A program made the position numbers and the translations under genes. From positions 744,001 to 808,000 of the forward strand of contig NC_026737.1 in NCBI RefSeq assembly GCF_000210295.1: DNA of 64,000 bases, given 5' to 3'. Position 1 is the first letter of the stretch, and each line of letters begins with the position of its first letter. Source of the stretch: Trypanosoma brucei gambiense DAL972. Its lineage: Eukaryota > Euglenozoa > Kinetoplastea > Trypanosomatida > Trypanosomatidae. This document shows positions 1-9,696 of this stretch, piece by piece. Under the pieces are notes generated by a model. It had not been told where the DNA came from. It worked only from the letters and a program-made list of their open reading frames with translations, and made no database searches.

Positions 1-1
1 G

Positions 2-49
2 GTGCTGGTGGTGTTGGGGATGGCGATGAGCTTCATCTTCCTGGTGTAA
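2..49 (+). CDS. Possible 3' end of a membrane-protein gene (partial)
   Basis: The second forward frame is open from the window edge to a TAA at 47-49 and encodes 15 almost wholly hydrophobic residues (VLVVLGMAMSFIFLV). This would fit the last transmembrane helix of a transporter or a GPI-anchor signal. A second frame is also open to a TGA at 76-78, so the reading is not certain. No family can be named from 15 residues. Confidence 0.3.
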   Translation: MLVVLGMAMSFIFLV

Positions 50-725
50 CAAAGGGCAGTGGAAAGGGACCCGACAAGTGATTGGGTAATTAAAGCGGAG
101 GCACACGAAAGTAACAGAGAAGGAATGAGATGGTTTGGTAGTTCAAACCGTTGGACGCGTTAGCCCGAATGTCACCATCGTTTAAGGAATCCGGCAGCTA
201 TCTTCTGCAACACTTCTCCTTTGGAAATAGTTTTGGTGGAATGGGGTATCAATCTTGGTGAACAAAGTAACGAAGAAAAGAGGCAGAAACTTCATGTACG
301 TGTTGTCCATTCTTTGGTATCCTCATTCGTCAGATGCGTTTATCCGTATTTTGTTCCCTTGTTTTATCTTCTTTTCCTGTCACTACAATGTCTTGATAAT
401 AGCGCCGCTTACTCAAGGGGAGAACCGCTGCGTTCAGCGCAAAAAAAAAAAAAGCGAACAAGGTTAAGAACCCAAAAATCTTGGCTGCTTTGGCTGAAGT
501 CGATCAGCACAGGCGAATTCCACATGTGACTGTACTCTATTGTTTCGGGCACGTGTGTGTTACACGGCAAAGCGGCTCTTCTTGACTTGACACGCTCAGC
601 CGCTACGGAGCCCGTTGCCGGGGTATTCTGAAGTCGTGCAAAGTGACAGAAAGTCACTGGTGCGAGCCCGCCGTTCAACACAGCACGGAAAGGGATCGGA
701 CGGACATTCGCCAAGCGCGGAGAGG

Positions 726-768
<43 letters not shown>

Positions 769-1834
769 GCAGTACACCGCAGGTGCCTGCTTGCAACGTG
801 GGGAACAAGTATGTTTGGTATACTCAACGGTTGCAGTTCTGGATATGCTGCGCTTGCGCACCCACACTCCATAGTTTCCGGTGGAAGCGGTGGTGTGCAT
901 GTCCCGTAACAGTGTAGGAACGAAGCTGAGTTCCACTGCGTACGGCAACGCAGGCGATCTCAGCGTAGGCTCCTCCGATAAATTAACAATATTCTACCAG
1001 GGAGGTGCCCGGTTGCCCCGTTGCTTGTAGTGCGTCACATTCCTGCGCCCGTAGAATCTGCATAACTTTAGTCTTGGGAAACGTGCCGAAGAAGAAGCTG
1101 GACCATCGATGCTGTTGTGCTTCTGGGCCGACGGGAACGCTCGGCAGCCATCATCGCGTGGTAGTGGCGAACAATCCCCGATGATGTTGCGGTAACACAT
1201 TACGTGGAGCCAATATGCGAGGGGATCTGGGGAGGGGGGCGGACGAGTTGGGAGGTGCCGGCGCTACGGACAAAATGTGGGTAATATTGTAGAAAAAGTC
1301 CAGTCACCCAGACAGTCAAATATCGGGTGTACAAATTCATACAAACGTATATATAGATAGATCAGCTGAAGGGGGTTCGGGCCATATGTAGCGTAGCTCA
1401 ACTCCCTCCGTCTGGTTGCTGTGCTAATATTACTGGCACTACTTGACTATCATTATGTGATAATTACTTCGTGCATGTTAATCGTTGAATTGGGATGTTA
1501 TTTCGTTGGGTTTTCAACCTTCCGCTGCACGTCCTATTGACCCCGTCATTGTTGTCGGGGCTGTTTTGACGCTGCTGATACTATTGTTGTTGTCATTTCA
1601 TTTATGATTTTGTCAATTCTTGTTTGTCTGCATATTTTTGTACTCAATTGTGTTTCATTGCCCCGCACGCACACACACGCTTACCGTCCCAACAAAGGCG
1701 GCTGCATCACTACAGGGTGGTGTATGGAACAACGTTAGGTGCTTGCTGTTTTACATTCTCCTCTGCGCCCGCTATCTAGCACATACATATGCGTAGCTGT
1801 GAACTCCAGCGGAAGCAACAGAGCTGTGAAAACG
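50..1834. other. Gene-free spacer
   Basis: No ORF with convincing protein character is seen. The stretch holds an (AG)n tract near 731-763, an A-run at 441-453, and a G-rich patch at about 1217-1260. A pyrimidine-rich tract ends in AG at 1778-1779 and may be the splice acceptor of the gene at 1835. ORFs on both strands across the AG tract are low-complexity artefacts. Confidence 0.7.
731..763. repeat. (AG)n microsatellite
   Basis: About 16 uninterrupted AG dinucleotides in non-coding sequence. It creates Arg-Glu and Ser-Leu ORFs on the two strands that are not genes. Confidence 0.95.
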
Positions 1835-1884
1835 ATGAAAAAATGTTGGGTATTCGACTGCGCGGCGCCAGGCCTCTACTGTGA
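1789..1884 (+). promoter_or_regulatory. Upstream ORF overlapping the start of the 1835 gene
   Basis: An ATG 10 nt downstream of the candidate splice acceptor (AG 1778-1779) opens a 31-codon frame that runs past the main ATG at 1835 and stops with TGA at 1882-1884. If splicing uses that acceptor, ribosomes meet this ATG first, which should lower translation of the main ORF. Splicing at a later AG, for example 1819-1820, would remove it. Confidence 0.35.
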
Positions 1885-2821
1885 ACCGAGGCGTCTTTTA
1901 AAACCCTTTTCTACCGATAACATTCTTGACGCCACCGGCCGTGCGTTCGAAACAGTGGAGGACGGGCTGAAGGCAACCACGTGGCGCACTCATCATGCCT
2001 TCAGTGCCCGATGTGGTCTCACTTCAGTGACGCGAAGTGACAGTACCACTTGCGGTAAAGGCGTCGAAGAGTCGTCTGTATCCCGCTCACCGGAGGACTA
2101 CCGGGAGTGGCATGCGGATTTCCATCTCCGCTCCCCTAGTGCAGAGCCGCACGTGTTGTTATCAGTGGCTCCTCATTACCTCCCGTCACGTGGAAGTGGG
2201 AACGCTGACGACGGCCGAAAAATGGAAGTGGTGGGAAGCCGTGGTCGCTGGTTGAAGCCCTGGCGCCCACAGACTGCAGAAGAACAAGCGGCATATGATG
2301 CTGCGGTGCTCGGAACACCACTTATTTGGGAGGAGCCGTTGGTTCTCTCACTGGATTGCACCGCCGATGGGGTGTTTCTTTGGAGTGAAGACCATGGAAT
2401 CTACGGAGAAAAGGTCGCAAACCGCTGTTTTGAGCGGCATAGCAGCGATGCCGGGGACGACTCTGCGGAGTTCAAACAGGAAGCCTTCCTAAGATTTAGG
2501 TGGAGTGAGCAGCCTCCAGCACAGACATCATCGGTAGGAAGTGGAAGACACGAAATGAAGGAAGAACATGTTGAATCCCCCAATGTCAGCAAGTGTGGTG
2601 AACTGCGCGTTTTCCGGGGACAGCGAACCAAAGTGGAAGCAGAAGAGCCACATGTGGAACGCATTTCCTATGAGGAAGCTGACGTGGATGCCGGAAGCGG
2701 TGGGTTTCTCTGGCAGAGCGTGCTGCACCGCATCATCTCGTGCGGGCCCGTACCGAAAGAGGTATATTTTGCGCCGTATGTGACGCTGATGGAAAGTGGC
2801 GATGAGGTTAGCCTTTTGTGA
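1835..2821 (+). CDS. Hypothetical protein, 328 aa
   Basis: I do not recognise a family. The frame is open from 1739, but that codon is GTG and the first in-frame ATG is at 1835 (MKKCWVFDCAAPGLYC), which I take as the start. The protein is soluble in character, with no signal peptide or membrane segment. It has several Trp-rich patches (TWRTHHAF, GRWLKPWRPQT, GVFLWSEDHGIYG). An acidic, charged middle section (about residues 200-280) is followed by a more hydrophobic C-terminus (VLHRIISCGPVPKEVYFAPYV). The composition is that of a genuine trypanosome gene: few low-complexity runs and balanced residues. It sits directly upstream of the DNA polymerase gene, but polycistronic neighbours need not be related. 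The 5' leader may carry an overlapping upstream ORF. Confidence 0.75.
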   Translation: MKKCWVFDCAAPGLYCEPRRLLKPFSTDNILDATGRAFETVEDGLKATTWRTHHAFSARCGLTSVTRSDSTTCGKGVEESSVSRSPEDYREWHADFHLRSPSAEPHVLLSVAPHYLPSRGSGNADDGRKMEVVGSRGRWLKPWRPQTAEEQAAYDAAVLGTPLIWEEPLVLSLDCTADGVFLWSEDHGIYGEKVANRCFERHSSDAGDDSAEFKQEAFLRFRWSEQPPAQTSSVGSGRHEMKEEHVESPNVSKCGELRVFRGQRTKVEAEEPHVERISYEEADVDAGSGGFLWQSVLHRIISCGPVPKEVYFAPYVTLMESGDEVSLL

Positions 2822-3137
2822 CAATTATCGTCAGGAACGGGATTGAAGAAGGAGCCTAAAAGTTGAATAACTGGATGAGGTCTGCTGTGAAGGCGTGTGG
2901 TGGGTGTTTGGGTTAGGGTGACTTTCTGTTGATTTCCAAATCATGTCTTCTCGTTTGCTTGATGTACGTGTAGTTACAAACTGCGGGACCAAGCATATGG
3001 TCATAAGGCGCAGCCCATCATCCACATTTGCTTCAGGTATTTGCTTATTTGCCGTGAAAATCAAGCACAATCGTTCTCTCTTATTGTCCCTAACGCTCGT
3101 TGTTCATTTTTGTAGTGTCCTCTTATACACATAAAAA
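2822..3137. other. Spacer with trans-splice signal
   Basis: Short intergenic region with no ORF of interest. It ends with a strong pyrimidine tract and AG that serve the polymerase gene. Confidence 0.7.
3071..3115 (+). promoter_or_regulatory. Predicted polypyrimidine tract and SL trans-splice acceptor
   Basis: A T/C-rich stretch (3071-3113) ends in TTTTTGTAG with the AG at 3114-3115. The next ATG is 22 nt further on, at 3138, and opens the polymerase ORF. This is the textbook arrangement for kinetoplastid mRNA 5' ends and supports that start. Confidence 0.65.
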
Positions 3138-6014
3138 ATGTCGTTACATGGTCATCCGTACCAACGCTACGTCTCCGTGAAGCTGACACATTTCCAACAG
3201 GGGGATGAAAATGACGGACCTACGAAGAGCGGTGGCGTGGAGTCGGGTAGCAATAGGGAGAAGTGGCGAGCGTTTGGTGTCGATATAGGAGTCAACCTGG
3301 CTTCAGCCACGTCTCAGAGCTCATGCACAAGCAGCTCCACGCAGTCGCAGATGGTAAACGATGCTTCAATCACCAAAACGGCGAGTGTCCAGGAGTCGCT
3401 TCGTCAGCAGTTGGCGGTGTTGACGTCGCGTGTCGGACAAACAAGAGAACAAATATTCAACGCAGTGCGTTTAAAAGAGAAGACAAGCAGCAAAAGCACA
3501 AGCAATACATGTACACCTAGCTCCGTAACAACGGACACAGAAATTATTGGTGGTGGTTCTGCTCCCCCCTCGCAAAAGCGGGTTCCCGGTAAGGACGGCT
3601 TATCCAAAGACAGCGCGAAGAACAAGCGATCAGCTACAAGTGACAACAATATTGTTTTGAACAAGGGGGCGGGAAGCACCGCAACCCATCAGCAGCAAGA
3701 AGCAGGGCAACAAATATCTGAAAAGAAGACAAAAACGAGGGCCCGTAAGTCCTCCACATTATCTGATGCTGAAGCAACGGTAACGTCGCGGCACTCAAGT
3801 AAATGTGCAACTCAGAGGACATTGTTCAAATTGCCTGTGGACCCTGCAACGTCTCCGCAGCGTGGGCTGCAGGTGGCATTCAAGGAAGAGTTGGATGGTA
3901 GCGCATTGTTCAATGATGCACGCGATACCCTCAACGACCCTAATCGTTTCCAGGTACCCACGATATTTGTTGGCTTTGCAACGCGCGAAGGGCAGACGAA
4001 CTTCACCATTTCCTCCTCTTCGCGCGGAAAAGTGCACTTCATGCGCGGCGTTAACCCTGAGTTAAGCCATCTCGAGGTGAGTTTCCTCGTCGTACGGTGG
4101 AAAGACGATGTAATTGTCTACTCTGCGGCTGTTGGTTTGGAGTTACTTGTGCGAGTTGCTGAAGAACTTCCGGGTGTTGAAATTGTTACATTCAACGCCC
4201 CCTGCCTCTTGCTTCCACTGTTGTCCTACAAACAGGGTAAGTTCTTTACCTCGTGCGTGTCTGATGTCCGCCTCATGACGTGGATGCTTGAGCCATCAGC
4301 GGACACAGCCGAGTTTGCGGACTATGACAAGCTCCTTCAATCGTACCAGCAGCAAATAGGGCTCCCGGCAGGGCTCAACGCCGCGGAATGCAAAGGCAGT
4401 AAAGAGGCCGTTAGCCACCGCGTGTTTTACATGGAGCCGCTCTACCGAATGCTCTACGGTAGGCTGGGATCTCATGGATTGTTACCAGCCTTTCTCAAGC
4501 AGGAGAAGCGCATCTCCATCATGTGTGCGGCGATGAAACTGAACGGCTTTTACGTGAATTTGGTGGAGGTGGACGGTTTCAAGGCGCGCTGCGCAGAAAA
4601 AATGGAGAAGCTGCGAAGTGAGGCTCGCAGTATGATCCCCTCTATGACGAACTTTAACATACAGAGCGCAGACGACTGCAGGGTTGCGCTGTATGAGGTG
4701 CTGAAGCTCGGCCCAAACCTTGTGTCGAAGGGCACTGAAGGGTCCACAGAGAACAATTCCCTCATATTAACGAGAGGTGGTAAGTTGTCTACGTCAGAAG
4801 AAACCCTGAGGATTCTAGCACGGCACCACGAGTTCCCACGCATATTAATCGCGTATCGGAAGTTGGCGAAGCTTTTACAGACGTACGTCGTTGGATTTAT
4901 GGAGATGGCGATTCCCATTGAAGAAGGTGATGGAGAATTCACAGACTTCAGCATCACTGAACAAGGCAAGGAAGCAATACCGAACGCATCCGACCGTCAC
5001 AAAGCGAAGTGGGCGAAACTGCACCCCAATTTGGTGCAGGAAGGTACCGAAACGGGGCGGCTGACATCTGTGGAGCCCAACATGCAGGCCCTACCGCGGT
5101 CCACGCAACTTGTAGCAACCCACGAGAAAAATAACACTAACGATGCCGACTCTGAAAATGGCAACTACGAAAACATCAACGGTGATGTTAACGCTGCCGA
5201 TGCTGGAGGAAACGAGAGCGATGGCCCCGTGCAAGAGAAGGAGGTGAGTTTCATACGCCGCTGTTTAGGGGCGCCCGACGGGTATTCGTTGGTCTCGCTG
5301 GACTATGAACAGGTAGAGCTACGAGTGTTGGCACATCTATCGGGCGATTCAGCTCTTATCAATGTTCTCACGAAATCTGGAGACATCCACCGCTCGATTG
5401 CTGAGATTATATTCCGCAAAACAAGCGTTACCGGCGAGGAACGAAGCCTTGCCAAAAAAGTGGTGTTCGGTATACTCTACGGTGCGGGACCGCGCGGACT
5501 GGCGCAACAAATGGGCGTGTCTGTGGAGCAGGCGCTGCGTGTGTCTTCACTCTTTAAATCATGTTTTCCCACCGTTGACGCGTACCAGCGGCGCATCATT
5601 GATCAGTGTCGAAGTGACGGTTCCGTGCGAACGCTGAGCGGCCGTGTCCGATCTATACCTGACATAAACGATCGCGTGCTTACGAAACGCTCCCATGCGG
5701 AACGTCAGGCCTTCAACACCGTCGTGCAGGGAAGTGCCGCGGATGTGATGAAGTTGGGCATGATCGCCGTGGAGCGTGAGGTGCTGCAACCCCATGCACC
5801 TGATGTTCGGTTGCTCCTACAGGTTCACGATGAAATTATCTTATCCGTCCCCAACCACATGCTCCACAGCATCGTGCCGGCTGCAATGCATGCCTTCGCA
5901 CATCCTATTTCACTGCTGGTGCCGCTGCTTGTCACAACAAAAGTCGGGCGGCTGTTAGGTGATTTGGAGGAATGGACAGTGGATCATGCACTAGGACTGC
6001 GGGTGCCGAGTTGA
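3138..6014 (+). CDS. Family A DNA polymerase, polymerase-domain-only (pol theta/nu-like)
   Basis: A 958-aa protein whose C-terminal half carries the family A polymerase core. A TGRL-type substrate motif (TETGRLTSVEPN) is followed by motif A (LDYEQVELRVLAHLSGD, catalytic Asp722). Motif B is RSLAKKVVFGILYG (Arg769, Lys773, Tyr781, Gly782) and motif C is QVHDE (His897-Asp898-Glu899), so catalytic residues look intact. Residues 1 to about 230 are Ser/Thr/Lys/Gln-rich and probably disordered. The region at about 270-430 resembles a 3'-5' exonuclease fold, but I see no DxE exonuclease motif, so proofreading is probably absent. A 40-residue Asn/Asp-rich insertion separates the TGRL motif from motif A. 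No helicase domain is attached, unlike animal pol theta. Trypanosomatids are known to carry a polymerase-only pol theta and several mitochondrial Pol I-like enzymes. I favour the first, but sequence alone does not exclude the second. Confidence 0.85.
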   Translation: MSLHGHPYQRYVSVKLTHFQQGDENDGPTKSGGVESGSNREKWRAFGVDIGVNLASATSQSSCTSSSTQSQMVNDASITKTASVQESLRQQLAVLTSRVGQTREQIFNAVRLKEKTSSKSTSNTCTPSSVTTDTEIIGGGSAPPSQKRVPGKDGLSKDSAKNKRSATSDNNIVLNKGAGSTATHQQQEAGQQISEKKTKTRARKSSTLSDAEATVTSRHSSKCATQRTLFKLPVDPATSPQRGLQVAFKEELDGSALFNDARDTLNDPNRFQVPTIFVGFATREGQTNFTISSSSRGKVHFMRGVNPELSHLEVSFLVVRWKDDVIVYSAAVGLELLVRVAEELPGVEIVTFNAPCLLLPLLSYKQGKFFTSCVSDVRLMTWMLEPSADTAEFADYDKLLQSYQQQIGLPAGLNAAECKGSKEAVSHRVFYMEPLYRMLYGRLGSHGLLPAFLKQEKRISIMCAAMKLNGFYVNLVEVDGFKARCAEKMEKLRSEARSMIPSMTNFNIQSADDCRVALYEVLKLGPNLVSKGTEGSTENNSLILTRGGKLSTSEETLRILARHHEFPRILIAYRKLAKLLQTYVVGFMEMAIPIEEGDGEFTDFSITEQGKEAIPNASDRHKAKWAKLHPNLVQEGTETGRLTSVEPNMQALPRSTQLVATHEKNNTNDADSENGNYENINGDVNAADAGGNESDGPVQEKEVSFIRRCLGAPDGYSLVSLDYEQVELRVLAHLSGDSALINVLTKSGDIHRSIAEIIFRKTSVTGEERSLAKKVVFGILYGAGPRGLAQQMGVSVEQALRVSSLFKSCFPTVDAYQRRIIDQCRSDGSVRTLSGRVRSIPDINDRVLTKRSHAERQAFNTVVQGSAADVMKLGMIAVEREVLQPHAPDVRLLLQVHDEIILSVPNHMLHSIVPAAMHAFAHPISLLVPLLVTTKVGRLLGDLEEWTVDHALGLRVPS

Positions 6015-7409
6015 AGCATTGTGATAAAAGGCAGCAAGTGGCTTAGTAGCGTAGAGAAAGGATAGTGGAGGTTCCATAATAGCCGTAAATAAATCGGTTT
6101 TAGGAAACAGAAACACACAGAAGGCAATCGATAGAAGCGAGATATTGCAACAACTTCCCCTCTCTAGGTCGTGCATTCCCTTTCCCTCTAGGTAAGTGTG
6201 TGGTTTGGCTATCTATCGCTATTCGCTCTTTCTTTTTTTTTTACATCTTTGCTTCATCTTCACTGAGATGATCCCTTCCTTTATATTTTCACCCTCGTTG
6301 CTCTTCCATGAGGGCGTCGCACTAGTGTTTGTTTGGCACTATGTTGCATAATATGAATGGTTGCAGAGTTTCTTGGCATGTGTTGGCGAGGTAACAATTC
6401 AGTGGTGAGGGCTGAAGAAGAGTCGTCCTTCCATTTGTTAATTGTGCCTCGCTTACTGCGTTATTTTGCTCTTCCTTTTCGCTCTTTTGGTGCTTCTTTT
6501 TTCGAAAAAAAAAAATTTCATTTCATACGCTCACTTGCCATTCACCTGTGTAGATGTGTATATGAATCACCACTATTTCTATTTGTCATATCGATAATAA
6601 CTCCTAAGAATGCGCAATGAGTAGTCACGGTGTACAGAAAGTCAAAAGTCAGCGGATGCCGCGCTGAACTGCCTTTCTTAACCTGCTGCTCTGCGCAATT
6701 TTTTCTTTTTCTTTTTTGCCTCCATAGTTTCTGAACTGTAGCTTCGCTATAGTTGCATCAGAGTAGGGATGTTACTTGCGGAAATTTAAATATAAAGGAA
6801 AAAACAAGAAAAAAAAGAGAGAATTTATTGCTTGGAGTTATATTTCTTATATATGTTTTTCATAGCAACAGTAATATGCACTGGCTTACAGGAAAAAAAA
6901 AGAGAGAGAGAGACAAGAGGAAAAACATCTCAGAAAGTTTATGTCCGAGGTATTGGAAAAAAAAAAAAGAAAGGTAGGAAGAAGGGCACGTACGCATGAA
7001 AACAGAAAAGAAAAGAAAACTTTTTTTGCCAGCTTCCACCGCCAGATATTAACTTTTGTCAATATATTACTGTCATCACGTATACTTTCTTATTATTGAC
7101 GACAGCTGGGTCCTCTCTTGTTAATGCTCATGTTGTCTTATCTTCGTTCGGTTGGTTGGGTGCATTTGGTACTTTAAAAAAAAAAAAGGAAAGAGAAGCG
7201 AGAAATCATGTGAGGAGGAAAGAAGTCCTGTGGCCATGTCCAAAACAATATTCTTTATTGCGGGAGTCTGCACCTCCTTTCAAGAAGTACATTTTTCTTC
7301 TTGCTTACATTTGTTAATCCAGTAAGTGCAAGCCGTCAAGGGGTGAGAGGAGTGGCACGTACATATATATTATATATATATATATATATATAATAGCGGA
7401 AAGATTCTC
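6015..7409. other. Gene-free spacer, A/T-run rich
   Basis: A 1.4-kb stretch with many T-runs and A-runs (for example 6233-6241, 6506-6515, 6893-6901, 6957-6969), typical of 3' UTR and intergenic sequence. Small ORFs here translate to Lys- or Phe-rich low-complexity peptides. A pyrimidine tract at 7291-7320 ends in AG at 7321-7322 and is the likely acceptor of the next gene. Confidence 0.7.
7363..7393. repeat. (TA)n tract in predicted 5' leader
   Basis: An almost perfect TA alternation lying between the predicted splice acceptor (7321-7322) and the ATG at 7410. It could fold as an AU hairpin in the mRNA leader. Confidence 0.85.
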
Positions 7410-7775
7410 ATGAATGCGCGCGATGAACTGGTAGAGCAACTTTCTATTGCCCTTTCAGATATTGAGCAGCTCCAACCCTGCACCGACACTGCATTAGACG
7501 CCGAGTTACTTGGCGCTGTAGCGGATTACATTGAGTCAGGTGTGAATGCCGAAGCAACGCTGAAACGACTGCGCGGTACCCTCGCACAAGTGGCAAAAAA
7601 AGGGAGTGTACCGCAGGCCCCGGTACAGGTCAAAAAGGAAAGCGAGGGCGAAGAAAAAGAGATGAATGGAAACGGTGCTGTTAGCGTCCCCGTGCTCACA
7701 GCAGAGGAATTAGGAAGACAACGGGCACAGCTCATTTTGAGAGATATTCTGAAAGAACGGTATGCCAGACATTAG
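7410..7775 (+). CDS. Small hypothetical protein, 121 aa
   Basis: Not recognised. The ORF starts with ATG and encodes a helical, acidic protein. Residues 1-70 look like two or three amphipathic helices (RDELVEQLSIALSDIEQLQ and AELLGAVADYIESGVNAEAT). A charged linker (VKKESEGEEKEMNG) follows, and then a final helix (EELGRQRAQLILRDILKERY). No signal peptide or membrane segment is present. The helix-linker-helix layout is common among small subunits of multiprotein complexes, but no complex can be named. A pyrimidine tract and AG sit 88 nt upstream. The stop codon lies inside a TTAGGG-like repeat. Confidence 0.7.
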   Translation: MNARDELVEQLSIALSDIEQLQPCTDTALDAELLGAVADYIESGVNAEATLKRLRGTLAQVAKKGSVPQAPVQVKKESEGEEKEMNGNGAVSVPVLTAEELGRQRAQLILRDILKERYARH

Positions 7776-7786
7776 GGTTAGGGTTA
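7772..7786 (+). repeat. Interstitial telomere-like repeat, 2.5 units
   Basis: The sequence TTAGGGTTAGGGTTA, two and a half telomeric units, overlaps the TAG stop codon (7773-7775) of the preceding ORF. Confidence 0.9.
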
Positions 7787-8694
7787 CGGTGTGTGGAATA
7801 CGGAAAAGAGGTGGTGATTGAGACTCATAACGCAGCAATAGTGCGGATGTAGTGAACATACGTATATGTATATATGTTTGTATATATATATATATATATC
7901 AGGCTACATCACAGTTGTTTGGGTTCCGTATTTGTATCAAACCCCCATGCAAAAGCTTGCCGTACGGGTGGGATGCAACGTATATTCGCCGTGACCAGGA
8001 ACCGCATCAACTCGTAGTTGGGGTGGCAGTGTACGGCATTCTCGTGAAATGTGGCGACAGTTGAAGTGAGTGGAAGCATGGAACATCTTGAAGCATTAAG
8101 GTATCGTGGTAGCTGCAGTAACCTTTCCTCCTTGATATACGATTGCGTGTTTGTGGCGCCTTGCAGAAATTTAAAAAAAAAAAAACTGTTGTTAATACCT
8201 CCTCGGGTTTGGCGAAAGGCCTGCAAACCTTAGCACTGTGAAAACGAAGTGTGTCGTTCGATCAACCCAAGCAATGATCTCACATACCGTCTTGTGCTGT
8301 AAGGAGGTTGAAGGACTTCGTTAATTGTGGACCTCAATGTCGAAACCAGGCCATGTCTTTAAGACTCTGCGTTGCAGTTGGTGCAGTTATTTATCATTAT
8401 TTTTTCGGTTGTTGGGTTGTTCCATTCCGTTGGTGATGTCACCGATTTCCCTTTATTGTGCGGAGAAATGGCAGGTGAAGCTCATGATGAACTGCAAGGG
8501 AACATTATGTTCTAATCTTCTCTCCGTCAGGTGGTGCTCCCGTACTATTGTGTTGTCACTGCCATTACTTTCCCCCTTAAGTCCTTAACGCTGTGGCTGC
8601 CCTTCCTTCCTTCAAAAATAATAATAATAATAATAAATCATTTCTCCTCTTTGACCCTTAACCCAATAATGTGAATCACTCAATAGCGTGTGGC
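7776..8694. other. Gene-free spacer
   Basis: A 0.9-kb region with a TA tract (7881-7899), an A-run (8172-8184) and a TAA triplet repeat (about 8617-8637). Pyrimidine-rich sequence at 8597-8660 leads to an AG at 8685-8686, just before the next ATG. Confidence 0.65.
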
Positions 8695-9696
8695 ATGACA
8701 ACATATGGTCACCGTCCTGAACACATGTTGCACGCATGGCGTACATTAGGCCTCCGCGCGAATCCCACATACGAGGAGATACGCGCTGCTTACCGTAGAC
8801 TTGCTTTCGCCACTCACCCCGATCGCTCAAATGAGCCTGGCACGAAGGAACGCTTCCAAAAGTTGCAAGCGGCTTACGAAGCAGCAGTGGAGAATTGCAG
8901 ACGTATGGCAGCCTTAGGAGGGTACAGGCTTAGTGGTGATGCTGCAAACTTTGACTGGCGGGCTGAGGTTGCTCGTGTGCGGGAAGCGTGGGCGCGGAAA
9001 CACGGTTTAGGGTCAGATGCTGCGGAAGAAGAGGAAGAGGAAACCACGGCAAGAAAAAAAAGGCAGCAGACTAAAACAGCAGCGAAAGGAACAAAAACGG
9101 CAAAGCCGGCGTCGGCGTCGGCGGCACCGGATTTCTCCGGGACAAACTCCCCCACCCCAGCGAGGGGCCGCAAGAAGGCCTCACCACGAAACAGCAGGCG
9201 ACAACAGAAACGTGGGAGCGCGACGACTTCACGCTGGTCGAAGCCTGTTGCAAACAAAAAGGGTAAGCCGAAACCGCCCTTTACTCTCTTTTCTTCGCCA
9301 CGTAGTCCCCCGCCACCCGCAAGCAGAGGTGCTGATGGAGTGGTGGGAGAAAATAAGTCGTTAAACACCTCTCGAGCGGGTTCCCCCGGCGCCACAACAT
9401 CGCACACATCAGAGAGGCGCGCACAAGTCGTGAGGAGGCGCCGTCGCTGTTTCCTGTCAAATGAGGACAAAATGATTTGCCGTCTAATGGCGGTTGAGGC
9501 AGCGCGGCGCTTAGCGTTGTACGTTTTTGAAGGGGCAACACGACGAATCATATCACAAATGCTCGCAGAAGTGCGAATTCGCTGTGCTATAAAGCAATTT
9601 GAGGATCTGGCATGGAAAAAATTAGTCAAATACGTGCAGCTTGGACCTAACGACGCCCTTGTGCGTCACAAGGGTAAGCGGCGAATTGTGGCATAG
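8695..9696 (+). CDS. J-domain (DnaJ-like) protein, 333 aa
   Basis: The upstream codon of the open frame (8671) is GTG, so the first ATG at 8695 is taken as the start. Residues 10-75 form a J domain: HAWRTLGLRANPTYEEIRAAYRRLA, then the diagnostic HPD at 41-43 and a following helix (ERFQKLQAAYEAAVE). Such domains stimulate the ATPase of Hsp70 partners through the HPD loop. The middle (about 110-250) is Lys/Arg/Ser/Ala/Pro-rich and probably disordered. The C-terminus (about 255-333) is basic and helical. No Gly/Phe region, zinc finger or substrate-binding domain of class A/B DnaJ is present, so this is a class C protein. The basic linker might suit a nuclear or RNA-associated role, but that is a guess. 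No signal peptide or membrane segment is seen. Confidence 0.85.
   Translation: MTTYGHRPEHMLHAWRTLGLRANPTYEEIRAAYRRLAFATHPDRSNEPGTKERFQKLQAAYEAAVENCRRMAALGGYRLSGDAANFDWRAEVARVREAWARKHGLGSDAAEEEEEETTARKKRQQTKTAAKGTKTAKPASASAAPDFSGTNSPTPARGRKKASPRNSRRQQKRGSATTSRWSKPVANKKGKPKPPFTLFSSPRSPPPPASRGADGVVGENKSLNTSRAGSPGATTSHTSERRAQVVRRRRRCFLSNEDKMICRLMAVEAARRLALYVFEGATRRIISQMLAEVRIRCAIKQFEDLAWKKLVKYVQLGPNDALVRHKGKRRIVA

Noticed and set aside
409..948. 179-aa - strand ORF and its overlapping partners on both strands
   Set aside because: Most of its length is translated AG/CT repeat and spacer, and composition is not protein-like.
1217..1260. Possible G-quadruplex or promoter-like G-rich patch
   Set aside because: Loops between G-runs do not meet a strict four-tract pattern, and nothing else supports transcription initiation here.
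8874..9629. 251-aa - strand ORF
   Set aside because: Lies wholly antisense to the J-domain gene, which has clear motifs. Its long open frame follows from the GC-rich codons of that gene.
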